From positions 1,492,501 through 1,556,500 of the forward strand of contig OX485807.1 of assembly GCA_950295325.1 (NCBI GenBank): a stretch of DNA of 64,000 bases. Reading direction: 5' to 3'. This stretch comes from Polytrichum commune (lineage: Eukaryota; Streptophyta; Polytrichopsida; Polytrichales; Polytrichaceae). Below the pieces are notes generated by a model. It worked only from the letters and a program-made list of their open reading frames with translations, made no database searches and was not told the origin of the DNA. The translations under genes and the position numbers were made by a program. Below, one piece after another: positions 11,145 to 23,126 of this stretch (position 1 is the first letter of the stretch; every line of letters begins with the position of its first letter).

Positions 11145-11508
11145 AAGAGGAGGCCACACATGTTCGAAAACGCCGGTTTCAAAGTGGAGTTTGGTCAGCC
11201 AAGGTAAAAGAACGTCGGCCTTGACATGCATGCGCCTAACTTTGACAAAATGGGTTTCGAGGTTGGTTCCTCTTTTATTGGGTAGAAGCATATATTTTAA
11301 ACTTTTATCCAACACGGTGGTTTTGCAAAGCTTAAAACGTCCATTTTACACCATAGTTGAAAATGAACAATTTTAACCAACAAAAGAGGGACCAACCTTG
11401 AAACCCAACTCCTCAAAGCTAGGCACATGTCAAGGCCAACGTACTTTTGCCATGGCTTACCAACCTCCATTGTGGAACCGGCATTTTTGGACATGTGTGG
11501 CCTCCCCT
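11145..11508. repeat. Inverted repeat with about 105-bp loop (foldback/MITE-like)
   Basis: The left arm, about 11145-11278, starts 'aggaggccacacatg'. It matches the reverse complement of the right arm, about 11382-11508, which ends 'catgtgtggcctcc'. Paired landmarks are 'gccggttt' with 'aaccggc', 'ggccttgacatg' with 'catgtcaaggcc', and 'aggttggttcctctttt' with 'aaaagagggaccaacct'. No target duplication was identified. Confidence 0.75.
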
Positions 11509-11569
11509 ACAATGGAAGGGCAAACCACTTTTCTTGTTCACTTTTCCATGCTTTGGCCCACCATCAATG

Positions 11570-13630
11570 GACTCAAATTAGGGTCATGGCCATTGGTGCT
11601 TTCTTGTGTATGTAGTGAGGGAATGGTGCAAATTATGTGTGGTATTAAAGTGAGGATTTGAATGAAAAATGTACAAGGCATTTCTAGAACATGAAGATTA
11701 ATGTTGGTTTTTTAATAAACTTCAAGATAATATTCAAGACCCTAGTTTAATCTAGTATGATCCAATGGGGATGAATTAATGTTTTTACTAGACACCCCCA
11801 CCCTCAGTAAGATTGGTGGGGCCTCAACTTAATGGGCAAGGCATCTAGCTCTAATTCACCATATCACACTGCCACATAGCAATATCCTTTTGTCTTTTTT
11901 TTTCTTTTTTCTTTTTAAAAATAGGGTTTCCCACCGGTGTTGGGGGGGGGTGATGATGTGGGAATTCCATAATGTGGTCTCTATGGATATCAGTGGTTAA
12001 GCAATGCATTCTAAGATGACTTTTGTTGATGTAGTTGATTGTTGAGGGATAAATTATATTTGCAGCAGATGTTGAGTTCAAGTTCTTAGCTACTTAGCCC
12101 TCACATGTGCCTCACATTCATGTAAGTGGATGCAATGTGAAGTTTGTAATTTTGGTGTTAGACTTGTTTGTAATTATCTATCTATTTTTGTAAAACTAAT
12201 TTAAGATCTAGTTATTTTACAAATTATGAAATAAACATTACAGTTCAAGTTCATATGAACTTTTCATTCATCCTTTTCTTTAAAAAAATTTCTTTTCCCC
12301 CAAAGCTTGTACATAGAAGGCCCGTAGAAGGTCACTAAAACTCGAGCAATATTTCATGTTTGAGGTGTTGCTTATAGCAAGGATCCACCACCTTTAGGTG
12401 GTGGACACCACCCTGAGCCAAAATTATTTTAAAATTGGCATTTAAGTTCCTTATGAGAGACATGGTTCATATTCGGTAAATGAACTCTAATCACCGCTAC
12501 AATAGGCGAATGAACTCTAAATTTGAAAACCCGAATTCACACATAGATGTCTTCTAATATACATAGTTTGAATATGATCATTTCATCTAAATCCATGAAA
12601 AAAATGATTTTTATTAGTTGCCCCAACTTGAGACTTCAACTTTACAACCAATATTGAATCTTCTCAAATTTTGTGGAAACAAAAGATTTCTTCCCATATA
12701 TTCACAACGGAGTTGGTTTTCACATATAAGACCACAATCATAAAATATACTAGGGCGCAAGCACGGTCAAGTACATGATTCCAGTACCATGCACAAATTA
12801 AATGAAAGTGATTCAAACTATATACTAAATTTGAATTTTTTAAACAAAAAAATTACAAACATTTGAAAAACACATTGATCGAAAAAATCCAAGCAATTTA
12901 TGTTGATAAATTATTTTTTTAAATAAAATTCTACATATTTTAGAAGGCGGTGCAAGTAGTGTGCAAGTGGATATATGAAGCATGTAATTGTGTAAAACTT
13001 GTTTAAAACATGATAAATTACATTAAATTCATGTTTTGTACAATTTTTTGTAATGACGCCCTCAAGTTTATAACGAATTCAAGGAATATGGAAAAAAATC
13101 CAACTTCGAAATAGTTAAGGTCGTGAAATCTACATCCAAAATTAGATTCAGCCATGACCTTTCAAGCAATACTTTTAATGATAAGTTTTGAAGATCCCAT
13201 CTTGATATTCTATATTTGAGTACCTAACACAACAATAGAGGGAGCCATGAAAACTATTTAAATGAAAAAACACTTTGCTACTACTGTTAGGAGTTTGACC
13301 CAAAAATATATGGTTTTAGTATATTGGAGCACATTTTTGTATATTGGATTGTTCTTGCTCCCGTTAGTAGTAGTGCATTGAATTGTCCTCAACATCAAGG
13401 GTGATATGAAACTTACGAGTTCATTCGAATGCACCCCAAAACAACAAAGGTTCCAATCATTTAAACGTATACATGCAACACATTCATGACCAAATAAATA
13501 CACCCCCCCCCCTCCAAAACCCATATTGAGTATCTCATAATAGTTTTCATCTATAGGATGAGAATCAGAAAGAAAATCATTGAATAATAAACATAAACAT
13601 AAACATAAACATAAACATAATAATAACAAC
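11570..13630. repeat. Segmental duplication, partner of 56455-58010
   Basis: The order of matching landmarks is the same in both places: 'catggccattggtgctttc' (11586), 'aagcttgtacatagaa' (12304), 'gcacaagcacggtcaagtac' type text (near 12760) and the 'tatggttttagtatattgg' text (13308). The 3' limit is near a microsatellite. No gene recognised. Confidence 0.8.
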
Positions 13631-13631
13631 T
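13588..13631. repeat. Hexanucleotide microsatellite (ATAAAC)n
   Basis: About five copies of ATAAAC followed by 'ataataataac'. It produces a Leu/Cys-rich spurious frame on the other strand. Confidence 0.9.
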
Positions 13632-14820
13632 CATGGTAGTTTTACTCTCTACTTGGGCATGTTATGGAATTAGACTAATATGGAGAGATGAAGTATTGGG
13701 TTAGTGTGCCTATTGTGACAAATTGGGTGGAAGAAAGGTCATGAGTTAACAACCTCAAGATTTCAAATTGGAACTTATTTTCTCAAAGCATTCCATATTT
13801 TATCAATTTTTGGCAATGCCATGGAAAACTTTACTTCAAGTTAATTTTACAAATTTGGGATTTGTTATATTCTGAGGCTTAAATGCATGTCAAATGGGGG
13901 TGTCCATGCAAAACTTCCCTTCAAGTGAGGTATGCTTATTCAGAGCCCTTGACATAGGTATGCATGGTTAATTGCAAGAGTGTCACAATGAATTTACCAA
14001 CCGAAAAGATGTCCTTCACAATATGAGAGGAAATAATCGCATGCAAGTGTGCCTCTCATTCATCCATATTAACAATAACATATGTGTTTTGTATGTTTGT
14101 GATTAATTCATTTCGAACATAATCACATCCAACTAAATTGGGGGCTTTGTAGCTAATTCCAACTACAAAATACTGAAATATTGTAACTTGAGATAATCTA
14201 AGCTTGAAATTTTATCAACTTTGCTTAAGTATTGTCATTAAAGTTCTTGAGGATTGCAAGATTTTTTAATTTTTTTCCCCCCTAGGCTAAATGGAACTCG
14301 TTTCTATAGGAGGTCCAATAGTTTTAAAATTGGATGAGATTCAATGGAGTCAGAATCTCGAGCATGATTGGGTCGTTCACCACAATATCCTAGACAATTG
14401 AGTCTCAAATATTTCGTTTTTCCCATTCTTTTTCTTAGTCAACTGAAAATTTAACAAATCCATCAGACAATGTTAGCAATGTTGAGCTTAGATTGGATTT
14501 ACTTGGTCAACATGCAAAATTGGTTGTCAAAAGGGCATTTCATTTATTTGATTATTGTGCTAGTTTTTTGGATTGGGAAACAATCAAGACTTGTAGGCCA
14601 TTTAATAGAATTGGACTCTAAGTAGAAGTACATAAGCTCTCATACTTATGTGACCATGTTATGTCATGTTTGAATGAACTGTTGATTTAAATCCAACTCT
14701 TCAATACCACGATGACAAAATTTTGTATTCTTCTTGTAATGTTTAATTTTCATTTTTTGTTTGCAAAAGTATGTGGGAAAAGTTAATGCTTTACGGGATG
14801 TCCATCAAATTTGGGGCCCT
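13632..14820. other. No feature recognised
   Basis: AT-rich DNA with no supported gene. This stretch, together with 14826-15880, is absent from the otherwise collinear duplicate at 56455-62210. Confidence 0.5.
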
Positions 14821-14825
14821 TCATT

Positions 14826-15110
14826 TTAGAAAGCAAAAGAGAACTTCAACCTTGAACATTGGTTGAGGCATTTACACATGTCTACAAAAATGTCATGCAT
14901 GCCAACATCTACATGGATAAAACCCCATTTCACTAAAATGTCTACATCCTCAAGCGCTTTCATTATATTTTTGTAACTCCTAGTCCAATATTTCAAATGT
15001 CCATATGTCAATTGTTCATACACCACAAGATGGTGGAGGTTTTATATGAATGCTTCAAAATCATATAAAAAAGAACTTTCATAAACTTTACGAAATTTTA
15101 AATCATGTGA
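14826..15110 (-). pseudogene. Old DUF247 gene fragment
   Basis: The minus strand encodes a C-terminal DUF247 segment: 'FRKVYESSFLYDFEAF', a stop, then 'VYEQLTYGHLKYWTRSYKNI' and 'EDVDILVKWGFIHVDVGMHD'. It is parallel to the intact genes (RSYTNLMENLMKTTEDVDLL, VKWGVIEV) but clearly more diverged than the three main copies. There is no N-terminal half, no membrane tail and at least one in-frame stop (near 15047). It is a relic of an earlier duplication. Confidence 0.75.
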
Positions 15111-15889
15111 GAACGGAGAATGTTATCCCCAAAAGCTCTTTGGAGGGACCAATGCCCATGTGAAACGGTTTAAATGCTCAATCATGAATTTAATGATTTT
15201 ATTTGGGAAAACCCTGTGAAAGACAATGACCCCTTTAGTTCATAGGGAATGCTAACATAGTGTAGTATTTATGCAATAGACCTCGAGGATGGAGAAGGCT
15301 TGATGTCTTCCTTTTCGTGCTACCCTCCCCCCCCCCCCCTTAATCCCCACCAAGAAAAAATTCAAAATTGAAAAGTTAGTCAACTATATTATAACGCATA
15401 CTACACTTTTGATAGTTGATTCAACTCCGACATCAAGGGTCTCCAACCAAATTGAATACTATAGGTGAGTTACTTAGGCCACTTGTCCACCAAGTTCTCT
15501 CAAATGCAAATTGAATATGATGAGGTAGGATTCATATTGTGCCAACTAGCTACTCTCAGCTTCTCAAATCCGGGTCCGGGTTACTTACCTCCTCCTCCTA
15601 AAATCGGTCTTCAAGCCTTCACTGACTAACAGGTTGCAAAGTGCTTTAGTAGGCGCATGGAAGTCTAATGGCCCATGTCCATGGCCCTTCACATTCTAGG
15701 AGGCCACCATAATGTGGTTGGTTAGTGGCTTGTGCTCATCTACATGAGAACACCTCCAATTCATTATTATCTAAAATCTAGTGGGCGAGCGGCCTACATG
15801 GAAATTCACCCTAAGAGGGTTGGTTTGACGATGTAGCAACCATAACGTCATCTCTATGGGTATCAAAGGTTAGATTAGTTTTGGGTCTA
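15111..15889. other. No gene recognised
   Basis: Non-coding DNA with a poly-C run at 15328-15340. No domain or RNA gene could be supported. Confidence 0.5.
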
Positions 15890-18800
15890 GAAACATATAT
15901 CCAAAGACTACATATATAAACATAATTGATTAGGCAAGGGACTACATTTGCAGCAATTGATGCCAATTGAAAGTATTTAGCTACATGACCCATGTTCACA
16001 TATGTATGATTAGATGAAATGGTAACTTTTAAAACTTGATATTACACTTCTTTGTAAACATTTTATTTATATATTCCAAAAACTCAACAACTCATTAAGT
16101 ATAGCTATAGTTCAAGTTCATAGGTGAACTCTATGCATTTCAAATGCTACTATTCTCTAGTTGTATGAATGAAGAAAGAGACTCAAAACTCATCCAAAGA
16201 GTGCATGTGCAACACATTCAAAAACAAATGGACGTACTACACAATTAAAAGTTACCAAACTCTATTCATTTTACTAAGTGACTTTGAAATGACAATACAG
16301 TAATGACTATGACAATGACAAAAATAGTAATAAACAAAATAAATTCAAGCATTAGATTGTAATTTATAGTATTTAGACTCTTTTAGGGCATGCTGCAAGA
16401 ATTAAATTGATTGGGGACATATTTGTTTGCAATATAATTTTTCTTTTATAGTCAAAGATCACAATTCACAATAAAACTCTAGTGTAAAGTGAGGTTGTCC
16501 CCTAGTCACATGTGTAAACCAACATTCAAAACCCATGCAAAAAGTCATACCATGTGCAATACATTCAAAATCAAATGGATGCATTAAAATCTCTGCGTCC
16601 CCCTACAAATTTACTAAACGTTTGAAGATAAACTTCCTCACTAAAATGAAAATAGAATTAGAAATAGATACATAAATTACCAAATAATAATATGACAAAA
16701 AATAAGTACATGTATTCCATATTTTTACTCTCTCTACGGGCATGATGCATGAATGGGCCTCCTATGTCAATGAGGAGGGAAATGGGGTTGCATCCCATTT
16801 GAACCAATGACCACTACATAGGTTTGAATTACTGTCCCTATAGTCACAAGAGTGGCAGCAATAACAGACAATACAAACCACGGTCTTGAGCAAAACAACT
16901 TCACAAATTCAAACCGGAGCTTATTTCTTCTCTTCCCTACATATTTATTCACTTTTATCAACGTTAAGAATAACTCCTCAATTATGAGGGGAACGCTTAT
17001 ATAATTATTGATGTTTCTCCACATGGCTAAAACATTATCATGCGTGCCAACATACACCTCTATAACACCCCATTTCACTAAAAGATCGACATCCTCAGTG
17101 GTTTTCATGAGATTTTCCATCAGATTCGTGTAACTTCTAGCACAACATTTCGATTTGCCATACTTCAACTGTTCATGCGCCACAAGATTGCGGAGATATC
17201 TCTCGGTCGAATGATACATACGAAAGAACGGAATCGATAAGCAACCTCTTTCAAATGATATATCTTCAAAACATGTGAACTCCTTGCCTTTTATCCGCAC
17301 TCCACATGCCTCCAAATGAGTGGCTGAAGGTACACTCTGATAACGTTTATCATGGCGTCCATGTGAGTCCCCACACAAGATGAGGTAGATCTTATCCAGA
17401 ATGTGGGAGGTCGCTTCCAACTTACCACCTTCTTGTTGAAACCTTTTCTCCATCCTTTGCTCGAAAATGGTCAAACGATCAGCCTCGGAAATCCCAGGCT
17501 TGTGAAAATAATGCCATCTCACACAGTTCCCAATATTCCGTCCTTGCCATTGTTCATGCTCCCATGCTTCAATGAACTCGCAACCCCCCATCCTCAGAAT
17601 GCGGACCACTCTCTCCAACAACACCATGGGGATCTGGTTCTCAACCAAATAGAAATCAAAAAGGAAAATCTCTTTCAAATGCACACGCATCACCTTTGTT
17701 TGCATCACTTCCTGCAACGGCGGGCTCAAGCTTTCAATTTCTCCACCCCTCAACTGCATCCATATAACCAGGAAAAGCGCATCCAAAGCCAGAAGGCACC
17801 TTATATCCTCGATGCTGTGCGATTTTGCATGAGGGCTTTGACCGTACACTGCTTCCCAATGGCTCTTCTCCTCTATGACTACATCTTCGCAAAACTTACT
17901 CCATCTGTCTCCTGTCAGACCTAATGCTCTTGCTACTTGGATTTTAAAGCGTTCGGTGCCATCAGTTTGAAAAGTATCAGGGGCACGATTGTGTAGCCCA
18001 AATCGCCAACTCTTGGGATCAAAGTGATCGCTGCCGGTCCTCCTCTGAGAATCAGGTACCTTCCAACACACCACTTCTGAGAAATCGTTGGCATCATCTC
18101 TCAAAAGCGCATCGTGGACTCGACAAATCCAACTCGTGGGTTCAGTTCCCGTATTCGTTTCAAGAGCAGTGGTGAGTGGAGGAATCGTAGCTCCGGATTC
18201 AGACGTCCCCGTAGTGTCAACGAGCCCGACTTCATCGACCGCAGTGTCAACTTGAGGGATCAAATTACTGGACTCTGTTCCCATATGCGTTTCAAGCTCG
18301 ACCATTTCATACGCAGTGCTCATTTCAGGAATCAAACATTTTGCAGGTCCAGTGTCCGTATTCTCTGACATTGTTTCGATCACAAAATCAGTCGAGAAAG
18401 TATATTCAGAAAGCCGTACAAACAAATACTTCCTTCTGGTCTGAAACCTTTGCAAATCCTTACGCCTTGGGAATCGCCAATATATGGTACTCAGTGTGCT
18501 GCTGTGAACTAGTGAGGCTCCTGTTAGACACCATTACAAAATGTCACTAGAATTTTCAGCTTCATGCCATGAGAAGTGTTCAGCCTACAGAAGAAGGGCA
18601 AAAGGGTTCCAGATAACATTCTGCCTATGTTCACAAAGATGTTGGTATAGACATTAGAAAGTGGATTGCGGAAACTATGTAAAAGTTGAAGATATGAGCC
18701 AGACTTTCAAAAAAACGCGAAAAAATCTCTACTACATATTACGAAAATAACAACACATTGGCCACGGAAATGTATGGATAACAATGCAACATTGTTACAG

Positions 18801-19850
18801 CGTGCGTTTCCAATGCTTTAGCGACACCATTCTTTTTGTGGATACAAGTCATTAGAGTTCCTGCAATCCAAGAATGTGTGTTGGAATTGGATTGCAATGT
18901 CACTCCGTACAACCGTTCAAATAGGATGAGTAATTCTCCCACTGGCAGTTGCACTCTTGATTGCATCCATTCAAAACTTTTGTTTAGACCTATCGAAGTT
19001 CACAAACATACATTCGTTCGTATTCCTAAGTCCCGATATAGGTTGCTAGCCACAAAAAAAATATCAATATCTCTGTGACATAGACGAGGATTGACTATTA
19101 TCAGAAAATTGCCAAAAATGACTCGGTTACTAGAACATTTTACCCTCCCAAGTATGCAAACCGCAAGCACGGAGATCCTTGAAAACCACCAAGTTCTTTA
19201 CTAAACAGGAACCAAAGAGGACCTCACGTAAACAACTCGAGCCGCACACATCTACAATGTCAAACGGGAATAGAAGTATTGGAAGGTCGTGAAGATTTCC
19301 GACAGACAAGACTGCATCGAACAGATCTACAAATCATCCACAACAAGGATGCAAAGGCAACCCAAACACCTCGAGATACACTCCTAAATGACCTCACGGG
19401 ATGACTAGAATATCAGGATTCATATCAAACGGAAAAATCAGGACCATTACAGAGCTTGGCATAGCTATCAAGCACAAGTGCAATAAGAAGATAGGCCATA
19501 CCTGATCAATCAACCTAGCGCCGGTCACTGAAAATCTTCGATCCCGTGTAAACCATAAAACAGCTTGAACTAAGCGAGGATTAATCAACGTGACTCCAGG
19601 TAGGTGAAGTCGGAGGGGTTCTGCAAGAATGAGGTCTCTGCACGACGCCCTTTACGATGTGACTCACGTTAAGTAGTGGGAAAGAGACTAGCTTCACATT
19701 GGAAAAAAATGTCGATTGACGAGCGGTAGATGCACTTGCACACAAAAGTCAATGCGAGACTAAAATATATGACAGCAAGTGTGCCGGCAAGAAGCAAGGA
19801 AGAAACACATATTGTAGTGGTTACACGATTCAGAGGAAGTGCAACTTTAG
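15890..19850 (-). repeat. DUF247 segmental duplication unit, copy B
   Basis: 15890-16360 matches 58015-58520, and 16350-19850 matches copies A (1-3330) and C (58500-62210). The gene body, the 3' flank and about 1.3 kb of 5' flank are shared. Together with 11570-13630 it forms a block that is collinear with 56455-62210. Confidence 0.85.
16767..18455 (-). CDS. DUF247 family protein, intact (562 aa)
   Basis: A single-exon gene of the plant-only DUF247 family (PF03140). The biochemical activity is unknown; members are predicted single-pass membrane proteins, and some grass members control self-incompatibility. The N-terminal ~100 residues are low-complexity, with repeats of 'ELETHMGTESSNLIPQVDTA' type. 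The domain starts near residue 105 (WICRVHDALLRDD, VCWKVPDS). It continues with 'RCLLALDALFLVIWMQ', the hallmark 'DFYLVENQIPMVLLERVV' (about 265-285), 'EACGVRIKGKEFTCFEDISF', 'RSYTNLMENLMKTTEDVDLL' and a C-terminal hydrophobic segment 'PWFVLSVIAATLVTIGTVI' (about 523-545). Length fits the family. No stop or shift. A later in-frame Met lies near residue 29, but the first ATG matches copy C. The role here is unknown. Confidence 0.88.
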   Translation of the reverse strand: MQRFQTRRKYLFVRLSEYTFSTDFVIETMSENTDTGPAKCLIPEMSTAYEMVELETHMGTESSNLIPQVDTAVDEVGLVDTTGTSESGATIPPLTTALETNTGTEPTSWICRVHDALLRDDANDFSEVVCWKVPDSQRRTGSDHFDPKSWRFGLHNRAPDTFQTDGTERFKIQVARALGLTGDRWSKFCEDVVIEEKSHWEAVYGQSPHAKSHSIEDIRCLLALDALFLVIWMQLRGGEIESLSPPLQEVMQTKVMRVHLKEIFLFDFYLVENQIPMVLLERVVRILRMGGCEFIEAWEHEQWQGRNIGNCVRWHYFHKPGISEADRLTIFEQRMEKRFQQEGGKLEATSHILDKIYLILCGDSHGRHDKRYQSVPSATHLEACGVRIKGKEFTCFEDISFERGCLSIPFFRMYHSTERYLRNLVAHEQLKYGKSKCCARSYTNLMENLMKTTEDVDLLVKWGVIEVYVGTHDNVLAMWRNINNYISVPLIIEELFLTLIKVNKYVGKRRNKLRFEFVKLFCSRPWFVLSVIAATLVTIGTVIQTYVVVIGSNGMQPHFPPH

Positions 19851-22104
19851 CCTGTTTCTGAAATAGCAGCAAGTGGCCCTTGAGGGATTCCCTCATTCTG
19901 AAGGAGGCGTGCACTAACTTTGTTCATCTCCAGTAAGACTTGACCCAACCATTGCATATGAATTACGCATTTCCTCGGATTTTTAAATTTTAAATTTTTT
20001 TGGCACAAATTGAGAAATTCAATTGCAAAGGTAAGCGAAATATTCCTTGGATTCTCAATACTTGAAGGAGATTGTTTCATTGTTGAACGAGAGGGTCTCA
20101 AGGTAATCTATTTAATTACATTTTGAGTAGATTGAAGATGGAGAACCTTGAAAAATATTTGAGATTATCTTAGGCAAATAGTCGGTCTAGCACACTTGTG
20201 TCGAATAATTAATTAATTTGTCAAAAATTGGTCCAGTATTCTAGGGTATGTGCTAGTGGATTAAAAGAGGTAATTTTCTGTTGAAAAATCTTGGATGGAT
20301 GACATCGTAGACTAGTTGGCTTGAACGTTATTGAAGTAACATATCCAATGTGGAGTTAATGTTCTCTACCTACGTGCCGGGAGGTAAAATTTCAATGCGT
20401 TATTTGAATTGCAATCTTCTTTTCAATTTTCCTTGGCAATCTAAGTAAAATAGGGTGTTTTAAATTGATTCCCCCCCAAAAAATATAATTGTTGATAGGG
20501 TGTATTTAGATACAGGCATTTACCTTTATTTTGAGAAATACCATACCTTATAATCTTTTCTACAAGGAAAATAGCCCCCCGATATATAGGTCTTGAGTGC
20601 ACATGTATGCATTAATATAAGAGGGAGTGACCCCCCCCCCCGAGGTCTTATTGATGTGAGTTAACATCATTCACGACTATGACACATCCATACAGAGCTT
20701 CGTGAACTTCAACTTAAGCTATTCATCTTTTTGGCCATCTTGGAATCTCTAATTATTGTGTGCTCACCATTTCAAATTGTGACTTTTAGACTTTGAGGTC
20801 CAATTACGAGTATATCTCTACCACTTGAGTAAATTCCTCGAGGAGAAACAAAATAGTTTTGAATTTGATTTTGTTTTTGAAACAAAATCCTTTGCTTTCT
20901 TTCTAGAACTTTGCTTTGCGTTTTGAAGTGTCTGCCAATTTCATCCCTACCAAGTTCCCTAACCCCACATGTGATCAAGAAAAGAAAAAATATCTTAGAG
21001 CACAAATTGCTTACGTTCTAAGGTTTCGAGGTTTCCATTTACATGAGTGCATAGAGATATGGTGCAATCATTTCAAAGGTCTTAAGATTAGGTTGCTTGT
21101 TTTCATTTAAAAAAGATGAGAACGTGCTGACTGCTTGAGGAATGAGGCACAATAGAATGCAATTCCACAACTTCAATCGGATTTGTTTGTTCTTACTTAC
21201 AACTACCTAGTGAGAAACATATGATAGCATTTATCATTGGATTTTTCAATACTTATCATCTCTTTATTATTTTGTTTACTTCAATTAGTGTTTTCATGTT
21301 TTAGCACCTCACAAATATTTAGGCTTCAGTATGGGTCTGTTTCTAAGTATTTATTGGAGGAAAAAGTGGAATTACGGACTTGGAGAGTTATACTATGGTA
21401 ATGGCGATGGCGATCCATTTGGGTGATAACTCTGTTTTTACTAAATTTATCTCAGTTTCACTTGGCTATCAAGGTAAGGAAGATGGTTTTAAGTGACTCA
21501 CGGTAGTTGAAGAAGATGCAGCTGGAAAGATACAGCTTTGTCCTTGGAGATAACATTGGATGTGTGTTGTATATGTGATATCTGACATCATAATATGCAT
21601 ATTTTCTTTTGTACATCTTCAACTGCAAGAATTAAGAGTCATCCCCAGTTCTTGGTATCTGCATCCTGAAATCACCTCGGTTGCATCTTCCATATTTTGT
21701 TAAGAAAGCCAGAAGTCCTTTTTTTTCTTTTTTTTTCCCAAAGTTTGAGACAAAAGGGGCACTGCACACTATGGCCGAAGGTCGAGAGGCCGTCGATTTT
21801 CACCAATTGTATTGCAAGAAACTAAGAGTTTGGCCTCTCGACCCTTCACAATAACATCAAAGTCCATAGGCCACCGCAATTTAAAATGATGACTTTTTGA
21901 AGAAGGTGACAGACTCTCGAAGGAAGTTTGGGTCGGATGAGAATGGAAACCCAAACTATGGTCAAGAGGTTGTCTGTTTTTAAAAATAAAAAATAAAAAT
22001 CAATTATTGACAAGATTTTGGCCATTCCAATAACTCCTGCAATTTCGACTTTGTAACTTTGACTCAACACTGACTGCAACTTCAGCTTGGCAAGCACATC
22101 TAGA
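19851..22104. other. Intergenic DNA, mostly unassigned
   Basis: AT-rich DNA without a supported gene. 21590-21710 matches the inverted text at about 62310-62440 ('ttgtacatcttcaa', 'gcatcttccatatt'). A short peptide-like stretch at 20916-21110 has no recognisable domain. Poly-C runs occur at 20470 and 20630. Confidence 0.5.
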
Positions 22105-22257
22105 TGTGAACATGGCTTTTCGAAACAAAATTGGGCGAAGAGTGATTGCAAAAGTCGATTGAAACTTGAAACATTGGATGCATTGATGCGAGTGTCATCA
22201 TACGGTCTTCCGATGGAAAATATGGATTGGGCTCTTGGAAAATCGACCAAAAACTGA
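22105..22257 (+). pseudogene. hAT transposase C-terminal remnant
   Basis: An open stretch of 50 codons reading 'CEHGFSKQNWAKSDCKSRLK', 'LETLDALMRVSSYGLPMENM' and 'DWA'. This is the hAT dimerisation tail, matching 'CERGFSKQNAIKS', 'LDALMRVSLCGLEVDAMDWA' of the intact transposase at 4867-7101. The catalytic core is missing. It is closer to the remnant at 63275-63490 than to the intact element, so it comes from a different hAT subfamily. Confidence 0.85.
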
Positions 22258-22299
22258 GGGCTTTGCCTTGTGACGGAGTTGGATGATGACTAAGTGCAT

Positions 22300-22640
22300 T
22301 ATGTAGGGAATCAAAATAATTTTAGTGCATCATTTGAATGCATGTACTTCTTCACTATAGTGAGACATCATATTATTTTCATACTCAATCCAAAACGCCC
22401 AATACCAAGTGTCTTTTTTTCCGTTGAAGTGCTGCAAAAAAGTTAAAAAGTTAAAGTGAAGTGTGATTATTTTGAAGCCCTTCACATTGAAATGAATGTG
22501 GTCCGAGATGACTCTCAACTACCGGATGATGGTGGAGAGATACCCAAATCTCAAGGAAAAGATTGGTGGTCCGAATCCCGGCTTGTGAAATCTTCTCTCT
22601 ACTTGACGGAAAACTTACCAAGTGGTCAACTGCTTCCTGT
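22300..22640. repeat. Duplicated DNA after the hAT remnant, partner of 63490-63760
   Basis: Shared text: 'cattatgtagggaatc', 'atcatattattttcat', and 'tttgggtatctctcc' inverted as 'ggagagatacccaaa'. Remnant and flank were copied as one block. Confidence 0.65.
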
Positions 22641-23126
22641 GCTTTAACGCTGGCCTGCCGTCAAAATAAAAAATAAAAAACATGGAAATGCATATGCACA
22701 CTTCAAACTTGAACACTGCATGGATCTCCTATTCAAGACCCTGGCATCGAGCTTACGTAATTCGATTCCTGCAGACAGGAATCACTGAAGATGCTGTATT
22801 ATGATCAAACACTATCTATAATCTTCCAAGGTAGGACTTGTCGAATTTCATCTTAATCTATGTAGGTACACACACTCTTGGGAATTTCGGTGTGGCCAGC
22901 TGCAAGGATTCAAGGCATCTAACTATCTTTCTCTTTCTTTTTCTTTTTTCTTGGGAGACGGCATCTAACATTATTGTTGAATGGGTCGAACCAATGGGCT
23001 GAGCAAGTCCTGCACACGGCCACTTTGTACTTTTTTGGTGAATTGTGCATTCATTGTTTACTCATGTTGGGCACATGTCATTCGTGGATTGGGTATTATA
23101 CACATGATGTCAGGACAATTTGCCAG
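22641..23126. other. No feature recognised
   Basis: Non-coding DNA with pyrimidine-rich runs (22925-22955). No supported gene. Confidence 0.5.

Noticed and set aside
13258-13629. Leu/Cys-rich 123-codon frame
   Set aside because: Its start is the translated ATAAAC microsatellite and the rest is not conserved in frame in the duplicate near 57700-58000.
17403-17924. 173-codon frame opposite the DUF247 gene
   Set aside because: Shadow of the intact DUF247 frame; the same strand in copies A and C does not keep it.
20916-21110. Small frame of 64 codons
   Set aside because: No recognisable domain, no homologous copy in the other duplicated blocks, and overlapped by an equally open antisense frame.
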